Counted from the first letter of the stretch, positions 8,286 to 17,437 are shown. The stretch is 64,000 nucleotides of DNA from Halobacteriales archaeon QS_4_69_225 (GCA_003020965.1 PXRL01000008.1:232760-296759); one strand, 5' to 3'. The notes: a model not told the origin generated them from the sequence alone. Numbers and translations: made by a program.

Positions 8286-8969
8286 CTACGCCTCCTCGAC
8301 GTTGTCCCGTAGCCACGACAGAGCCGCCTCCAGTTCGGCCTCGTCGGGCGTCTGTACCTTCACCCGCACCGCGTCGCCGGGATAGCAGCCGACGGTGACG
8401 TCGAAGCGCTCCCGCAGCGTCGCCAGCCGGTCCAACAGCGCGCTTTCGGGCTCGTCGACGGCGACGACGCCGGCGTGGCTGCGCTGGCCCTCGAACTCGT
8501 CGGCGACCGTCTCGAACATCGCCTCCATCTCCTCGGGGACGCCCGGCAGGACGTAGACGTTCTCGACGACACAGCCCGGCGCGACGCCCTCGACGTTGTG
8601 CAGCGGGCGGGCGCCGTCGGGAATCTCGGCGGTGCCGGCCGCGAGGTCCGACCGGGCGTAGCCGTCCTCGGCGAGCCGCTCACGGACCGCCTCGTCGGGC
8701 TCCAGCGACCGGTCGACCGCTGCCGCGACGCCGGCCATCGTCACGTCGTCGTGGGTTGGCCCGAGCCCGCCCGTCACGACGACGGCGTCGTGGTCGGCGC
8801 GGTGCTCGTTGACTGTGCCGGCGATGTCGGCGACCCGGTCGGGGACGACGGTGGCCCGCTCGACGTCGACGCCGCGGTCGGTCAGCCGTCGCCCGAGCCA
8901 CGCCGCGTTCGTGTTGACGGTGTCGCCGGCGAGCAGTTCGTCGCCGACGCACACCACGGCAGCGTCCAT
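8286..8969 (-). CDS. CinA-like molybdopterin-binding domain protein
   Basis: A 227-residue MoaB/Mog-type domain as in the N-terminal half of CinA. Visible signatures are GDELLAGDTVNTN, the loop VVTGGLGPTHDDVT and LPGVPEEMEAMFE. Bacterial CinA adds a nicotinamide-nucleotide amidase domain that is absent here, so the likely activity is nucleotide or pterin binding, possibly ADP-ribose pyrophosphatase-like hydrolysis as reported for CinA-type domains. Start at ATG 8969. It is convergent with the 37-residue gene and heads away from the trm56 operon. Confidence 0.8.
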   Translation of the reverse strand: MDAAVVCVGDELLAGDTVNTNAAWLGRRLTDRGVDVERATVVPDRVADIAGTVNEHRADHDAVVVTGGLGPTHDDVTMAGVAAAVDRSLEPDEAVRERLAEDGYARSDLAAGTAEIPDGARPLHNVEGVAPGCVVENVYVLPGVPEEMEAMFETVADEFEGQRSHAGVVAVDEPESALLDRLATLRERFDVTVGCYPGDAVRVKVQTPDEAELEAALSWLRDNVEEA

Positions 8970-9029
8970 GTGACGACCTGGGGCTCTCGGGGCCTAAAGC
9001 GCACGGCTCGTGGACGCGGCCGGCGGGCG

Positions 9030-9875
9030 CTACCCCATTCCGGGCGGCGGGTCCCGGCCGTCGTCGTCGACCTCGACGTCCAGCCCCTCGGCCTCGCGGC
9101 GCCGTCTGGCCCGCCGGAGCTGGAGGTAGTAGTAGCCGGCGCCGGCGAGCCCGACGGCGACGCCGACGGCCGCGAGCCCGCCGAACAGCAGCAGGTCGCG
9201 GTTCAGGTACCACCGGACGACCAGCACCGAGGTGTCGACCTCTTCCCAGAGGAGGTGGACGCGGCCGTCGACGGTCCGGCGGTCGTCGTTGGACGGCCGG
9301 GTCTGTGACAGCAGCGGTAGCGCGGCGTCGGTCTCCGGCGGCAGCGTCAGCTCGAAGCTGCCGTTGACCGGCGGCCGGACCGCCAGCTCCTTGCCGTCCT
9401 TCGGGGCGGTGAACGCGAGCGTCCCCGCCGCCTCCGGCAGCCCGACGACCGTCCGGTCGCCGGTCGTCTCGACGGTCAGCGCGTCGGTCGGCTCGGTCGT
9501 CCCGTTGGGGTACACCCGGGCCGCGCCGTCGTCGGCGTCGTCGGCGTCCGTGTACCGGACGACGGTCCCGTTCGGGTAGCGCGACGCGTTTGCGTACCGG
9601 AACTGGAGTCCGCGCACCGCGAGTGGCTGCTCGACGGTCAGCGAGTCCGTGGTGTACAGCTCGACCGTCTCGCGGTCGGGATCGGAGATCGCGTAGACCG
9701 CGGTGTAGTTGTCCTCGTTGACGGTGATGGAGGCGTCGCGGTCGGTGTCGAAGTCGTAGTCGGCGTCGGCCGAGAGGGCCTCGGGGCTGGCGGCGTCGTC
9801 GCCGAACGGCGTCGAACAGCCGGACAGCCCCAGCAGGACGGCGACGGCGACGGCGGCAAGGAGACGGCGGTCCAT
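9030..9875 (-). CDS. Membrane-anchored lipoprotein, DUF5803-like
   Basis: A 281-residue exported protein. It has an N-terminal signal with lipobox LSGCS (Cys about residue 20), an extracellular beta-rich domain of about 200 residues with several N-glycosylation sequons, and a C-terminal transmembrane helix (about 230-255) followed by RRARRRR and an acidic cytoplasmic tail. ATG 9875 follows the stop of the DUF2110 gene by one base, so it is translationally linked. This gene order after trm56-tfe-DUF2110 is common in haloarchaea, where the protein is annotated DUF5803. Function unknown. Confidence 0.7.
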   Translation of the reverse strand: MDRRLLAAVAVAVLLGLSGCSTPFGDDAASPEALSADADYDFDTDRDASITVNEDNYTAVYAISDPDRETVELYTTDSLTVEQPLAVRGLQFRYANASRYPNGTVVRYTDADDADDGAARVYPNGTTEPTDALTVETTGDRTVVGLPEAAGTLAFTAPKDGKELAVRPPVNGSFELTLPPETDAALPLLSQTRPSNDDRRTVDGRVHLLWEEVDTSVLVVRWYLNRDLLLFGGLAAVGVAVGLAGAGYYYLQLRRARRRREAEGLDVEVDDDGRDPPPGMG

Positions 9876-9876
9876 C

Positions 9877-10548
9877 TCAGGGGACGACCGCCAGCAGTTC
9901 CGACCGGAGGTGCGGGCCGATGTCGGCCAGCAGCCCCGGCGCGTCCGTGCCCTCCCGGCAGACGATGCTCTGTTCGAGAAGACCAAGCCGCTCGACGGTG
10001 ACGATGTCGTCCGCGTGGCCGGCTCGATTGACCGTCGCCCGGACCTCCGCCCGGGTGGCGCTGTTGACGTTCACGCGGTCGGCTCCCCGGGTCCAGTCGT
10101 AGAGGCGGTCCCGCTCGGCGTCGGCGAGCCGCGGCGGGCCGTCCTCGGGCTCGCGGAACCGCAGCGGCACGTGCTGGACGAGCCCGAACCGCGTCCGGAC
10201 CTGTGCGGGCGTCCCCTGTCCCAGCCCGAGTTCGTCGGCCGGCACCTGCACCGACTCGCCGGCGTCGAGGGTGATGCCGTCGTCGTCCCACGACTCGAGG
10301 GTACCGACGTGGGTCTCGCCGGCCTCGCGGTGGGGCGTGACCGCCCCCCACTCCTCGGCGAGCAGGTTGCGCGCGACGGGTGCGTCCGTCCCCGTGACGG
10401 TGACCGAGGGGAAGCCGTCGTCGCGGAGCCCGAGGGTGAACTCGGCGTCCAGCTCCGCGAGGTCGTTGGCGACGAGCGACTCGAGGGAGTCCAGCGCCCG
10501 GTCGCGGGCCTCGCCGTCGACGTACGCCTTCGTTGCCAGGACGACCAT
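9877..10548 (-). CDS. DUF2110 family protein
   Basis: A 223-residue cytoplasmic protein ending LRSELLAVVP. It matches the archaeal DUF2110 family by length, by the VNVNSATRAEVRATVNRAGH segment and by its conserved place directly after transcription factor E. Its ATG at 10548 overlaps the tfe stop (TGATG), showing tight translational coupling. The context suggests a role linked to transcription or RNA handling, but no activity is known. Confidence 0.75.
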   Translation of the reverse strand: MVVLATKAYVDGEARDRALDSLESLVANDLAELDAEFTLGLRDDGFPSVTVTGTDAPVARNLLAEEWGAVTPHREAGETHVGTLESWDDDGITLDAGESVQVPADELGLGQGTPAQVRTRFGLVQHVPLRFREPEDGPPRLADAERDRLYDWTRGADRVNVNSATRAEVRATVNRAGHADDIVTVERLGLLEQSIVCREGTDAPGLLADIGPHLRSELLAVVP

Positions 10549-11081
10549 CAGGCCTCCACGGGCTCGGCGTCGACGTACAGTTCCTCCCGCAGCTCCGCGA
10601 TGCGGTCGTCCATCGCGTCGACGAGCCGCTGGTTGTCCATCGTCTCCAGCTGGGCGCCGCACTGGGGGCACTCGAAGCCGAACTCCATGGCCTCGCCGAA
10701 CTCGAAGCGGAGCTGACAGCTCCCGCAGAGGTAGAACTCGTTGTCCCGCTCGTAGGCGCGGCGCTCCTCCAGCGCCTCCAGCAGCCGGTGCATCTCCCCT
10801 TCCAGCTGCTCGGGGATGTTCCCGTACTGGAAGGTCCACAGGTAGGTGAGCCAGCCCGAGTCCTCGTCCCGCAGCCGGCGATAGGAGGCGAGGTCGTTCT
10901 CGTAGAGGATGAACAGCGCCCGGCGGACGTCGTTGAGCTCGAGCCCGAGCTCCTCGGCGAGTTCCTCGTCGGTCACCTCGCCGTCCGGCGGCGCCGCCGC
11001 GACCGGCATCCCCGTCGGCCCGACCAGCTCGTGGAGGTACTTCTGGATCACGGGGTCGTTCAGCAGGTCCTCAAAAGCCAT
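10548..11081 (-). CDS. tfe: Transcription factor E (TFE alpha)
   Basis: A 177-residue archaeal homologue of TFIIE-alpha. It stimulates promoter opening by RNA polymerase together with TBP and TFB. The N-terminal winged helix spans about residues 1-95 (ELGLELNDVRRALFIL), followed by a helical linker and a zinc ribbon with CGSC and CPQC (about 118-140). Length is normal for the family. It is the first gene of the coupled tfe - DUF2110 - lipoprotein run, with trm56 about 110 bases upstream on the same strand. Confidence 0.95.
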   Translation of the reverse strand: MAFEDLLNDPVIQKYLHELVGPTGMPVAAAPPDGEVTDEELAEELGLELNDVRRALFILYENDLASYRRLRDEDSGWLTYLWTFQYGNIPEQLEGEMHRLLEALEERRAYERDNEFYLCGSCQLRFEFGEAMEFGFECPQCGAQLETMDNQRLVDAMDDRIAELREELYVDAEPVEA

Positions 11082-11189
11082 TACCCGACTATCCGCCGCC
11101 CAATCCCTTTAACTCTCCGCTCGCAACTCTCGGCTCGCGGCTCTCCACTCGCCGCTCGCCGCCGGCCGCGGCCGCTCGCGGCCGCCCGG

Positions 11190-11729
11190 TCACTCGTCGA
11201 CCGGCTCGACGAGCTTGCCGGTCTCCTTCGGGACGACCCGGTGGGCGGCGTCGGCCCACTCCCGGTCCAGTTCCCGGCCCTCGAAGAGCCGGTCGAGGAA
11301 CACCGCCAGCCCGGCCACCTCCGAGTGCGGCTGGTTCGTCACGCCGACGTTGAAGTCGGCCCGCTCGTAGACGTCGAATGGGACCTTCTCGGAGCCGACG
11401 ACGACCGCGAGCGGCCCGGCGGCGTGGGCCTCCCGAATCTCGGCTTCGACCTCCTGGATCGGCAGCCCGTACATCGTCAGGTGGACGACGGCCCCGTCCC
11501 ACTCTCGCAGGAACGCGCGGTGGCCGTCGGCGGTCTCGACGGCGAAGGGACCGCCGAAGCGGTCGACCACCTCCTCGACGGTCGCCTGCGGCTCGGAGGC
11601 GGCGCCCGCGACGACGACCCGGTCGGCGCCGAGCGCCCGCGCCGTCAGCCCGACGTGGGTGGTCATCCGCTCGTCGCGGCCCGGCCGGTGGCCGAGCCGG
11701 AGGACGACCACCTCGTTGGTGTCCTGCAT
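11190..11729 (-). CDS. trm56: tRNA (cytidine(56)-2'-O)-methyltransferase
   Basis: A 179-residue SPOUT-class enzyme that 2'-O-methylates C56 in the T-loop of archaeal tRNAs. Family marks are the N-terminal VLRLGHRPGRDERMTTHVGL, the SAM-binding knot region AVVVGSEKVPFDVYERADFN and VGVTNQPHSEVAGLAVFLDR. Full length. It precedes tfe on the same strand, a common archaeal arrangement. Confidence 0.95.
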   Translation of the reverse strand: MQDTNEVVVLRLGHRPGRDERMTTHVGLTARALGADRVVVAGAASEPQATVEEVVDRFGGPFAVETADGHRAFLREWDGAVVHLTMYGLPIQEVEAEIREAHAAGPLAVVVGSEKVPFDVYERADFNVGVTNQPHSEVAGLAVFLDRLFEGRELDREWADAAHRVVPKETGKLVEPVDE

Positions 11730-11819
11730 GCACGCTCGTTCCCGCGGCGCGCGTTAGGGGTTTCGGTGCCAGACAGGGCAGTGTTCGAATGAGAACTCGT
11801 AGCGGGCCTGAAGACGCAG

Positions 11820-11856
11820 AAAGCCCTCGGCGCTCTCGCCCTTTCAGTCCGCCAGG
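11820..11856 (+). repeat. Mini copy of the R2 repeat
   Basis: AAAGCCCTCGGCGCTCTCGC followed by CCTTTCAGTCCGCCAGG. Both conserved ends of the 56.2 kb R2 arms are present (AAAGCCCTCG and CGCCCTTTCAGTCC) but the variable core is gone. It sits in the 230-base spacer between trm56 and the epimerase gene. Confidence 0.55.
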
Positions 11857-11963
11857 AGTCAGCTGACCGGCCGGCAGAAACTGGCTCGCTGGATGGTACT
11901 TGTCTGAACATCCCTCCGAGTAGACCCGTAACGACCAAGCACGGGCCGCCCGCAGAGCGGGTG

Positions 11964-12899
11964 ATGGAACTGTCCGAGAAGCGCGTCTGCATCACGGGCG
12001 GCGGCGGCTTCGTCGGCTCGCACCTGGCCGACGAACTGGTTGCCGACAACGAGGTCGTCGTTGCCGACCGGTTCGGCAACGGCCGCCGGGCGTGGGTGCC
12101 CGACGGCGCCGAGGTCGTCGCCGGCGACCTGCAGGACCCCGCGGTCGTCGCCGAGGCCGTCGACGAGCGGACGGACGTCGTTTTCCACCTCGCGGCCGAC
12201 AAGGCCGTCGACGCCGACGACCCCGACGAGCAGTTCCGGCTGAACACCGCGATGACGGCCAACGTCGTCGAGCGGATGGCCGCGGTCGGCTGTCGTAACG
12301 TCGCCTTCACCTCCTCGTCGACCGTCTACGGCGAGGCGCCGCGGCCCACGCCGGAGGACTACGCCCCGCTGGAGCCGATCAGCGCCTACGGCGCCGCCAA
12401 GCTCGCCGAGGAGTCGCTGCTGTCGGTGTACGCCCACAGCCGCGACTTCTCCGTCTGGGCGTTCCGCTTCGCCAACATCGTCGGGCCGCGGCTCCAGCGC
12501 GGCGCCGTCGTCCCCGACTTCATCCACAAGCTCCGCGAGAACCCCTCCGAGCTGGAGATTCTCGGCGACGGCCGCCAGGAGAAGTCCTACATGCACGTCT
12601 CCGAGTGCGTCGAGGCGATGTGCCACGTCGTCGAGCACGCCGACGCGCCGGTCAACACGTACAACCTCGGGACCCGGACGACGACGTCCGTCCGGACCAT
12701 CGCCGACATCGTCTCCGAGGAGATGGGCGTCGACCCCGACTACACGTTCACCGGCGGCGACCGCGGCTGGACCGGCGACGTCCCGCGGATGCGGCTCTCC
12801 GTCGAGAAGCTGGCCGGACTCGGGTTCGACCCCGAAGACTCCTCCGACGAGGCGGTCCGGCGGGCGACCCGCGAGCTGCTCGGGGCTGACCTCGGGTAG
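11964..12899 (+). CDS. NAD-dependent epimerase/dehydratase (UDP-glucose 4-epimerase-like)
   Basis: A 311-residue extended SDR enzyme. The N-terminal Rossmann motif GGGGFVGSHL, the catalytic TSSSTVYG serine/threonine segment and the YGAAK motif (YxxxK, about residue 145) are all present. It likely epimerises or dehydrates a nucleotide sugar for surface glycans. A GTG three bases earlier is possible, but ATG 11964 is the simpler choice. It has its own upstream spacer containing an R2 mini repeat. Confidence 0.85.
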   Translation: MELSEKRVCITGGGGFVGSHLADELVADNEVVVADRFGNGRRAWVPDGAEVVAGDLQDPAVVAEAVDERTDVVFHLAADKAVDADDPDEQFRLNTAMTANVVERMAAVGCRNVAFTSSSTVYGEAPRPTPEDYAPLEPISAYGAAKLAEESLLSVYAHSRDFSVWAFRFANIVGPRLQRGAVVPDFIHKLRENPSELEILGDGRQEKSYMHVSECVEAMCHVVEHADAPVNTYNLGTRTTTSVRTIADIVSEEMGVDPDYTFTGGDRGWTGDVPRMRLSVEKLAGLGFDPEDSSDEAVRRATRELLGADLG

Positions 12900-12971
12900 C
12901 GGGCGGCGGCGCCCCGTCGGCGGTCCGAGAGCGTCGCGACCCCCGTCGGCGGGGGCGCGTACGCCTCCGAT

Positions 12972-13298
12972 TCAGACCGAGAACGGCGTCCGGACGGAGA
13001 GGTCGTGGTCGACGACGCGCAGCGTCGCCTCGGCGGTGTAGTCGCCCGGCGCGGGGTCGGGCCAGACCTCCTCGAAGGCCGCCGACTCGCCGGGCTGTAG
13101 CTCTGCCTCCGTGAGCACCTGGGCGAACGCCCGGCCGTCGCTGTACCGCCAGACCTCCGCGTCGCCGTCGTAGACGGCGAAGTCGGCCCGGCAGGCGTTC
13201 CGGAAGGTGAGTTCGACCGGCGTGTCGCCGCCGTTGACGACCGTGAAGCTGAAGCCGACACCGTCTCCGACCGTCACCTCCAGCGACGTATCGAGCAT
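12972..13298 (-). CDS. BsuPI-related proteinase-inhibitor domain protein
   Basis: A 108-residue single beta-sandwich domain resembling the BsuPI-type intracellular proteinase inhibitor (SFTVVNGGDTPVELTF at the start, VWRYSDGRAFAQVLTEAEL and LQPGESAAFEEVW in the middle). It lies 22 bases downstream of a subtilase gene on the same strand. A protease-inhibitor pairing in one operon is therefore plausible, though inhibition is inferred only from context and fold. No signal peptide. Confidence 0.75.
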   Translation of the reverse strand: MLDTSLEVTVGDGVGFSFTVVNGGDTPVELTFRNACRADFAVYDGDAEVWRYSDGRAFAQVLTEAELQPGESAAFEEVWPDPAPGDYTAEATLRVVDHDLSVRTPFSV

Positions 13299-13320
13299 GC
13301 TACTCTTTGGCGCCCCCCTC

Positions 13321-14469
13321 TCAAGAATCTGTCTTGAGCGGCCCCAGCGCCGCGGCGACGTCGAGCCGGCCCGCGCCGCTTTCGTCGTCCTCGAGCCCGA
13401 TGTCGGCGGCGGTTTCCGTCAGCCGCGACCGCGCCTCGCCGGGCGCGTAGCCGTCGGCGACCAACTGGGCCGCGCCGCCGGCGACGTGCGGCGCCGCCAT
13501 CGACGTCCCCGACAGCGTGGCGTAGCTCTGCAGGTAGTACGTCGAGTAGACGTCGTCGCCCGGCGCCGCGATCTCGACCTCCGGGCCGGTCGAGGAGAAC
13601 GACGCGAGGTCGTCGTTCTCGTCGGTCGCGGAGACGGCCATGCACTCGGGGTAGCGGGCGGGCGCCGTGACGCAGCCCGAACACGGCCCGTCGTTGCCCG
13701 CGGCGGCCACGAGCAGCGTGCCCTTCTCCTGTGCGTACCGGCAGGCCTCCCGGAGCGTGCTCGTGCTGCCGCCGCCCAGCGAGAGGTTCCCGACCTCGTA
13801 CCCCCGATCGGCCGTCCACTCGATCGCCGCGGCGATATCGGACACGAGGCCGGCGCCGCTGGCGTTCAGCGCCTTCACGGCGTGCAGCGTCACGTCCGGG
13901 CCGACGCCGATGACGCCCTCGTCGTCGTCGATGGCGCCGACCGTGCCGGCGACGTGGGTGCCGTGGCCGTTGGCGTCGTCCCAGGCCGGGGTGCCGACGC
14001 CGGCGGTGAACGCCCGTCCCTCGCCGAGGTTGCCCGCCAGATCCGGGTGGCGGCTGTCGATGCCCGTATCGATGACGGCGACGTCGGCGCCCGCGGCGGT
14101 ATCCCCGTCGGCGTGGGCCTCCGTCGCGTCGACCTTTCGAATCCCGTACGGCGTGGTCTGATCGATGGCCTCCATCTCGACGTCGCGCTCGACGAAGCGG
14201 ACGTCGGGCCGGGAGCGGAGCCGCCGGACGGCGGCGCGGCTCATCCGCGCCGTCAGGATGTCGGTCGGGTGGTCGTAGAAGACGACCGCTGCGCGGTCGT
14301 CGATCGCCCGCCGCCCGGCCTCGGAGCGGTAGCCGGCGTTGACCCGGATGCGCTCGGAATCGTCGCCCTCCTCGGCCCCGACGACGGTCCCCACGAGGCC
14401 GCCGCCCGCGAGACCGCTGCCGACCAGTCCGAGCGCGGTTCGACGTGAGATATCGGTGTCGTCCCTCAT
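13321..14469 (-). CDS. Tat-exported S8 subtilisin-like protease
   Basis: A 382-residue halolysin-type serine protease. The Tat signal is SRRTALGLVGSGLAGG; a propeptide (I9-like, about 35-105) is followed by the catalytic domain with Asp in VIDTGIDSRHPDL, His in GHGTHVAGT and Ser in GTSMAAPHVAGG. The oxyanion region LLVAAAGNDGP is intact. Two cysteine pairs (CRYAQ and CSGC) may stabilise the fold. Start at ATG 14469 places the twin arginines at residues 9-10, better than the upstream start. Followed by the BsuPI-type gene, possibly one transcript. Confidence 0.92.
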   Translation of the reverse strand: MRDDTDISRRTALGLVGSGLAGGGLVGTVVGAEEGDDSERIRVNAGYRSEAGRRAIDDRAAVVFYDHPTDILTARMSRAAVRRLRSRPDVRFVERDVEMEAIDQTTPYGIRKVDATEAHADGDTAAGADVAVIDTGIDSRHPDLAGNLGEGRAFTAGVGTPAWDDANGHGTHVAGTVGAIDDDEGVIGVGPDVTLHAVKALNASGAGLVSDIAAAIEWTADRGYEVGNLSLGGGSTSTLREACRYAQEKGTLLVAAAGNDGPCSGCVTAPARYPECMAVSATDENDDLASFSSTGPEVEIAAPGDDVYSTYYLQSYATLSGTSMAAPHVAGGAAQLVADGYAPGEARSRLTETAADIGLEDDESGAGRLDVAAALGPLKTDS

Positions 14470-14578
14470 GTCCGTCTGTTTTCCCTCGAAGCGTAGTTTC
14501 CGACTTTGTTTCCCTGCACATATCCGGCTATTTAAACCGAGAGCAACGCATAAACCCGCCACCGGCCTACGGGATCGC

Positions 14579-15346
14579 GTGCAGGTGGTCGGCTACGACA
14601 CGGGCGAGGGCGGCGACCGCGAGCCGGCGCTGTACGTCGCCCGGGACGGCGCCGTCGAGCCGGAGTCGCTGCCGCCGGGGCAGGAGCTGGCGTACACGCT
14701 CGGCGAGCGGCGCTGTGCTGGCGCCGTCGACGGCACGGACCACGTCGCCTGCGAGAACCCGACGGCGCCGTACTGCGACCGCCACCGGTCGACGTGGGTC
14801 TGTGCGAAATGCACCGGAACGTGTCTGAAGGCCGAGATGGACTGTCACACCGAGCACGCGGTGTACCTGGCGGCGTTCGCGCCGGCGACGTTCAAGGTGG
14901 GCGTCACGAAGCTGGCCCGGCTCCGGACGCGACTCCGCGAGCAGGGCGCCGACCGCGGGGCGCGAATCCGGACCGTCGCCAACGGCCGGGTCGCCCGGGA
15001 GATGGAAGCCGAGTTGGCCGCCGAGACGCCGCTGCCCGACGCGGTCCGGGTGGCGAGAAAGGTCGAGGGGATGGGCCACGCCGTCGACGAGACCGCCTGG
15101 GAGCGGCTGCTCGCCGGCTTCGACGTCGCCGAGCGGTTCGACCTCGAGTACGGCCTCGACCTCGAGCGGGCGCCGGTCGCCGAGACGCTCGCGTCCGGGG
15201 CCGTCCGCGACACCAAGGGACGGGTGCTGGTCCTCGAGCGAGAGGGCGGCACGTACGCCGTGGACATGCGCCGGCTGGTCGGCTACGAACTGCGGGAGGG
15301 CTCCTCCTCGCGGGAGTTGCAGTCCAGCCTCGGCGCGTTCGGCTGA
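14579..15346 (+). CDS. DUF2797 zinc-binding protein
   Basis: A 255-residue protein of the DUF2797 family. The N-terminal third carries closely spaced Cys/His (RRCAG, ENP...YCDRH, VCAKCTGTC, DCHTEH) that would bind zinc. The middle resembles a GIY-YIG-like core (VYLAAFAPATFKVGVTK). GTG 14579 is chosen: TATTTAAACC at 14529-14538 is a good TATA box and MQVVGYD matches the usual N-terminus, while upstream in-frame starts run through the protease promoter. Function unknown; nucleic-acid association is a guess. Confidence 0.8.
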   Translation: MQVVGYDTGEGGDREPALYVARDGAVEPESLPPGQELAYTLGERRCAGAVDGTDHVACENPTAPYCDRHRSTWVCAKCTGTCLKAEMDCHTEHAVYLAAFAPATFKVGVTKLARLRTRLREQGADRGARIRTVANGRVAREMEAELAAETPLPDAVRVARKVEGMGHAVDETAWERLLAGFDVAERFDLEYGLDLERAPVAETLASGAVRDTKGRVLVLEREGGTYAVDMRRLVGYELREGSSSRELQSSLGAFG

Positions 15347-15499
15347 TACCGTCGGTCGCGGGCCGCCGACGCGACGGGTCGCGATTCGTCCGGAGCAGGC
15401 CACACGGAGCCCTCCCATGTGACCGTCGGGTCACCGACCCGTGACCGACAGTGTGGGGAGAGGAGAAAACACTTACCGGGAGCCGTGCCAGTCGGTATC

Positions 15500-16507
15500 A
15501 TGCGTCCCGAAGCCCTCCTCGGGGCCGCGGCCGCGGCAGCCATCGTGGCGGTCGTGGCGCTCGCGGCGCTCGTCCCGGGGTTCGTCAGCGCCCCGCCACC
15601 CGAACCGGATGAACCGCCCGCCCGGTTGGACCTCGCGGAGATGACCCTCCAGGCCGGCGACGTGACAATGGGGACGGCGACCCTGGAGACGACGGTCTAC
15701 CTCCGTCACGGCGGCGGTCCAGCCGACAACGTGACGATCGTCGCCCGGGCGACCGACCGCGAGAGCGGCCTCGTCGTCGACACTACGACCCGCGAGGTCG
15801 GTCGCGTCAAAGGCGAGAGGGAGCGACAGGTCCCCGTCTCGGTGACCGTCCCCCGCGAGGGCGGTTACGAGATATCGACCCTGCTGTACGTCGACGGCCG
15901 GCGGGTCGACGCCGCGACCGCGACCGTCAGCGGTGTCGACGCGTTGACGCCGCCGGCCGCCGACTCCTCGGTGCGGTTCCGTGGGTTCGCCCGCCGGCCC
16001 GCCGTCGAGTACACCATCGAGTCCGTCGAGGACGGCCGTGCGACGCTGAACGTCTCGACGTACCTCACCAACGGCGGCGACGACCCCGAGCCGGGTCTGC
16101 GGCTGATCGTCACCGCTCGTCAGGCCGATTCCAACGTCGTCGCCGACCGCAGCGAGCGCGAGGTCGGTCGCATCAGAGGCGGCCGGACGGCGACGCCGAA
16201 CGTCCGGGTGACCGTCCCCGACGACTACGGCTACTACCTCGATGTGGCCCTGTGGCGCGACGGGGTCCTGCTGGAATCGACCCGGGCGCCTGCCGACCTC
16301 GATCCCGACGAGACGGTGTCGGTCAACGAGACCCGACGGGAGGTCGCCTTCGAGGCCGGCGACTTCGAGACGGGCGGGGGCGGCGCCGGCGAGCGACAAG
16401 AGCCGGCCGCGGCCGAATCCACCGGTGACGGGCCCGGATTCGGTCCCGCCGTCGCGGCCGTCGCGCTCGTGGCCGCGCTGCTTGCGACCCGGAGGTGGTC
16501 GGCGTGA
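15500..16507 (+). CDS. Secreted two-domain protein with PGF-CTERM sorting signal
   Basis: A 335-residue surface protein. An N-terminal hydrophobic signal (about 7-30) is followed by two homologous beta-rich domains (about 45-150 and 170-280), each with an EVGR(V/I) segment then a VTVP motif. The C-terminus is GPGFGPAVAAVALVAALLAT-RRWSA, a PGF-CTERM tripartite signal for archaeosortase processing and lipid attachment. A Gly/Glu-rich linker precedes it. Its stop overlaps the next start (GTGA), so the two genes are coupled. Confidence 0.75.
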   Translation: MRPEALLGAAAAAAIVAVVALAALVPGFVSAPPPEPDEPPARLDLAEMTLQAGDVTMGTATLETTVYLRHGGGPADNVTIVARATDRESGLVVDTTTREVGRVKGERERQVPVSVTVPREGGYEISTLLYVDGRRVDAATATVSGVDALTPPAADSSVRFRGFARRPAVEYTIESVEDGRATLNVSTYLTNGGDDPEPGLRLIVTARQADSNVVADRSEREVGRIRGGRTATPNVRVTVPDDYGYYLDVALWRDGVLLESTRAPADLDPDETVSVNETRREVAFEAGDFETGGGGAGERQEPAAAESTGDGPGFGPAVAAVALVAALLATRRWSA

Positions 16508-16776
16508 GCGAACCGACCGGCGAGGAGTCCGGCGAGCCGGCCGATGAGCGGGCGCCGAACGTCGGCGCCGAGGGAGTCCGGCAGTACCTCCGGTGGGGTG
16601 CGCTCGTCGGGTTCGCACTGCTCGCCGTGGTCGCCAGCGTCGGCCTCTACACCAGTATCGGCGCCGTCATCGACGTCTGGATCGGCGACCGATTCCAGCC
16701 GATAGCCCGCGCGGTATTCAATTTTGCCGTTCTGTGTGTCGCCGCCATCGGCGTGGCCGCTCTGCTCCGCCGCTGA
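16504..16776 (+). CDS. Small two-helix membrane protein coupled to the PGF-CTERM gene
   Basis: 90 residues, GTG start overlapping the previous stop by four bases. An acidic N-terminus of about 30 residues is followed by two predicted helices, GALVGFALLAVVASVGLYTS and RAVFNFAVLCVAAIGVAALL, and a short RR tail. No known motif. The coupling suggests a membrane partner of the secreted protein, which is an inference from gene order only. Confidence 0.65.
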   Translation: MSEPTGEESGEPADERAPNVGAEGVRQYLRWGALVGFALLAVVASVGLYTSIGAVIDVWIGDRFQPIARAVFNFAVLCVAAIGVAALLRR

Positions 16777-16826
16777 CCGTTCGCGAGACCTGCAGGTTTT
16801 TCCGACGGGAGCCGAAAAGAGAGGGT

Positions 16827-17231
16827 ATGACAGACGATGAGGATGCGTCCGAGGAAAGCGCAGAGACCACCGACGGCGAGGAGGACGGCGAGGAGAAGTC
16901 CTTCCGCGAGCGCGTCGAGGAGATCCGCCAGCAGCGCTCCGAGGAGGGCGAAGAGGGCGAGGGGCTGAGCCGCGAGGAGAAGATGGAAGAGATGATGGGC
17001 GGTGGCGGCCCCGGCGGCGGTCCGGGCGGCATGGGCGGCGGCGGCAGCCCGTTCGCACAGATGATGGGTGGCATGATGGGCGGCGGGCCGGGCGGCGCCA
17101 TGGGCGGCGGTCCCGGCGGCCGCGGCGAGGAGGACAACGAGGAACTCGTCCGGGAGGTCCGGAAGGTCCGCGACGAACTCCACGACATCCGTCGCGAGAT
17201 CGAGCGGGTCGCCGACGCGCTCGAGGATTAA
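16827..17231 (+). CDS. Acidic protein with Gly/Met-rich middle and C-terminal coiled coil
   Basis: 134 residues in three parts: a highly acidic helix (1-58, with KSFRERVEEIRQQRSEE), a low-complexity stretch built of GG(M/P)GG and MMGG units (about 58-100), and a C-terminal heptad-like helix LVREVRKVRDELHDIRREI. The Met/Gly-rich part recalls chaperone tails but this is too short to be one. ATG 16827. No family assigned. Confidence 0.65.
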   Translation: MTDDEDASEESAETTDGEEDGEEKSFRERVEEIRQQRSEEGEEGEGLSREEKMEEMMGGGGPGGGPGGMGGGGSPFAQMMGGMMGGGPGGAMGGGPGGRGEEDNEELVREVRKVRDELHDIRREIERVADALED

Positions 17232-17437
17232 TACTGACCGCCGGACGGACTCCGGTGTCGACCGTACGACGGCGTTCGATGCGGTCGCACCGGTGGACGG
17301 TCGCGGCGACCGCTATCGGCCCGCCGGGACCAGGCCGGTCGGCCAGCGGAATCAGACCCGCGATGACCCGTACTCGAGCTTACCTCCGGTAGGGACCGCT
17401 TTTTCCCCGGCGACGGCGGCGGGAGTCGCGCCGTGAT

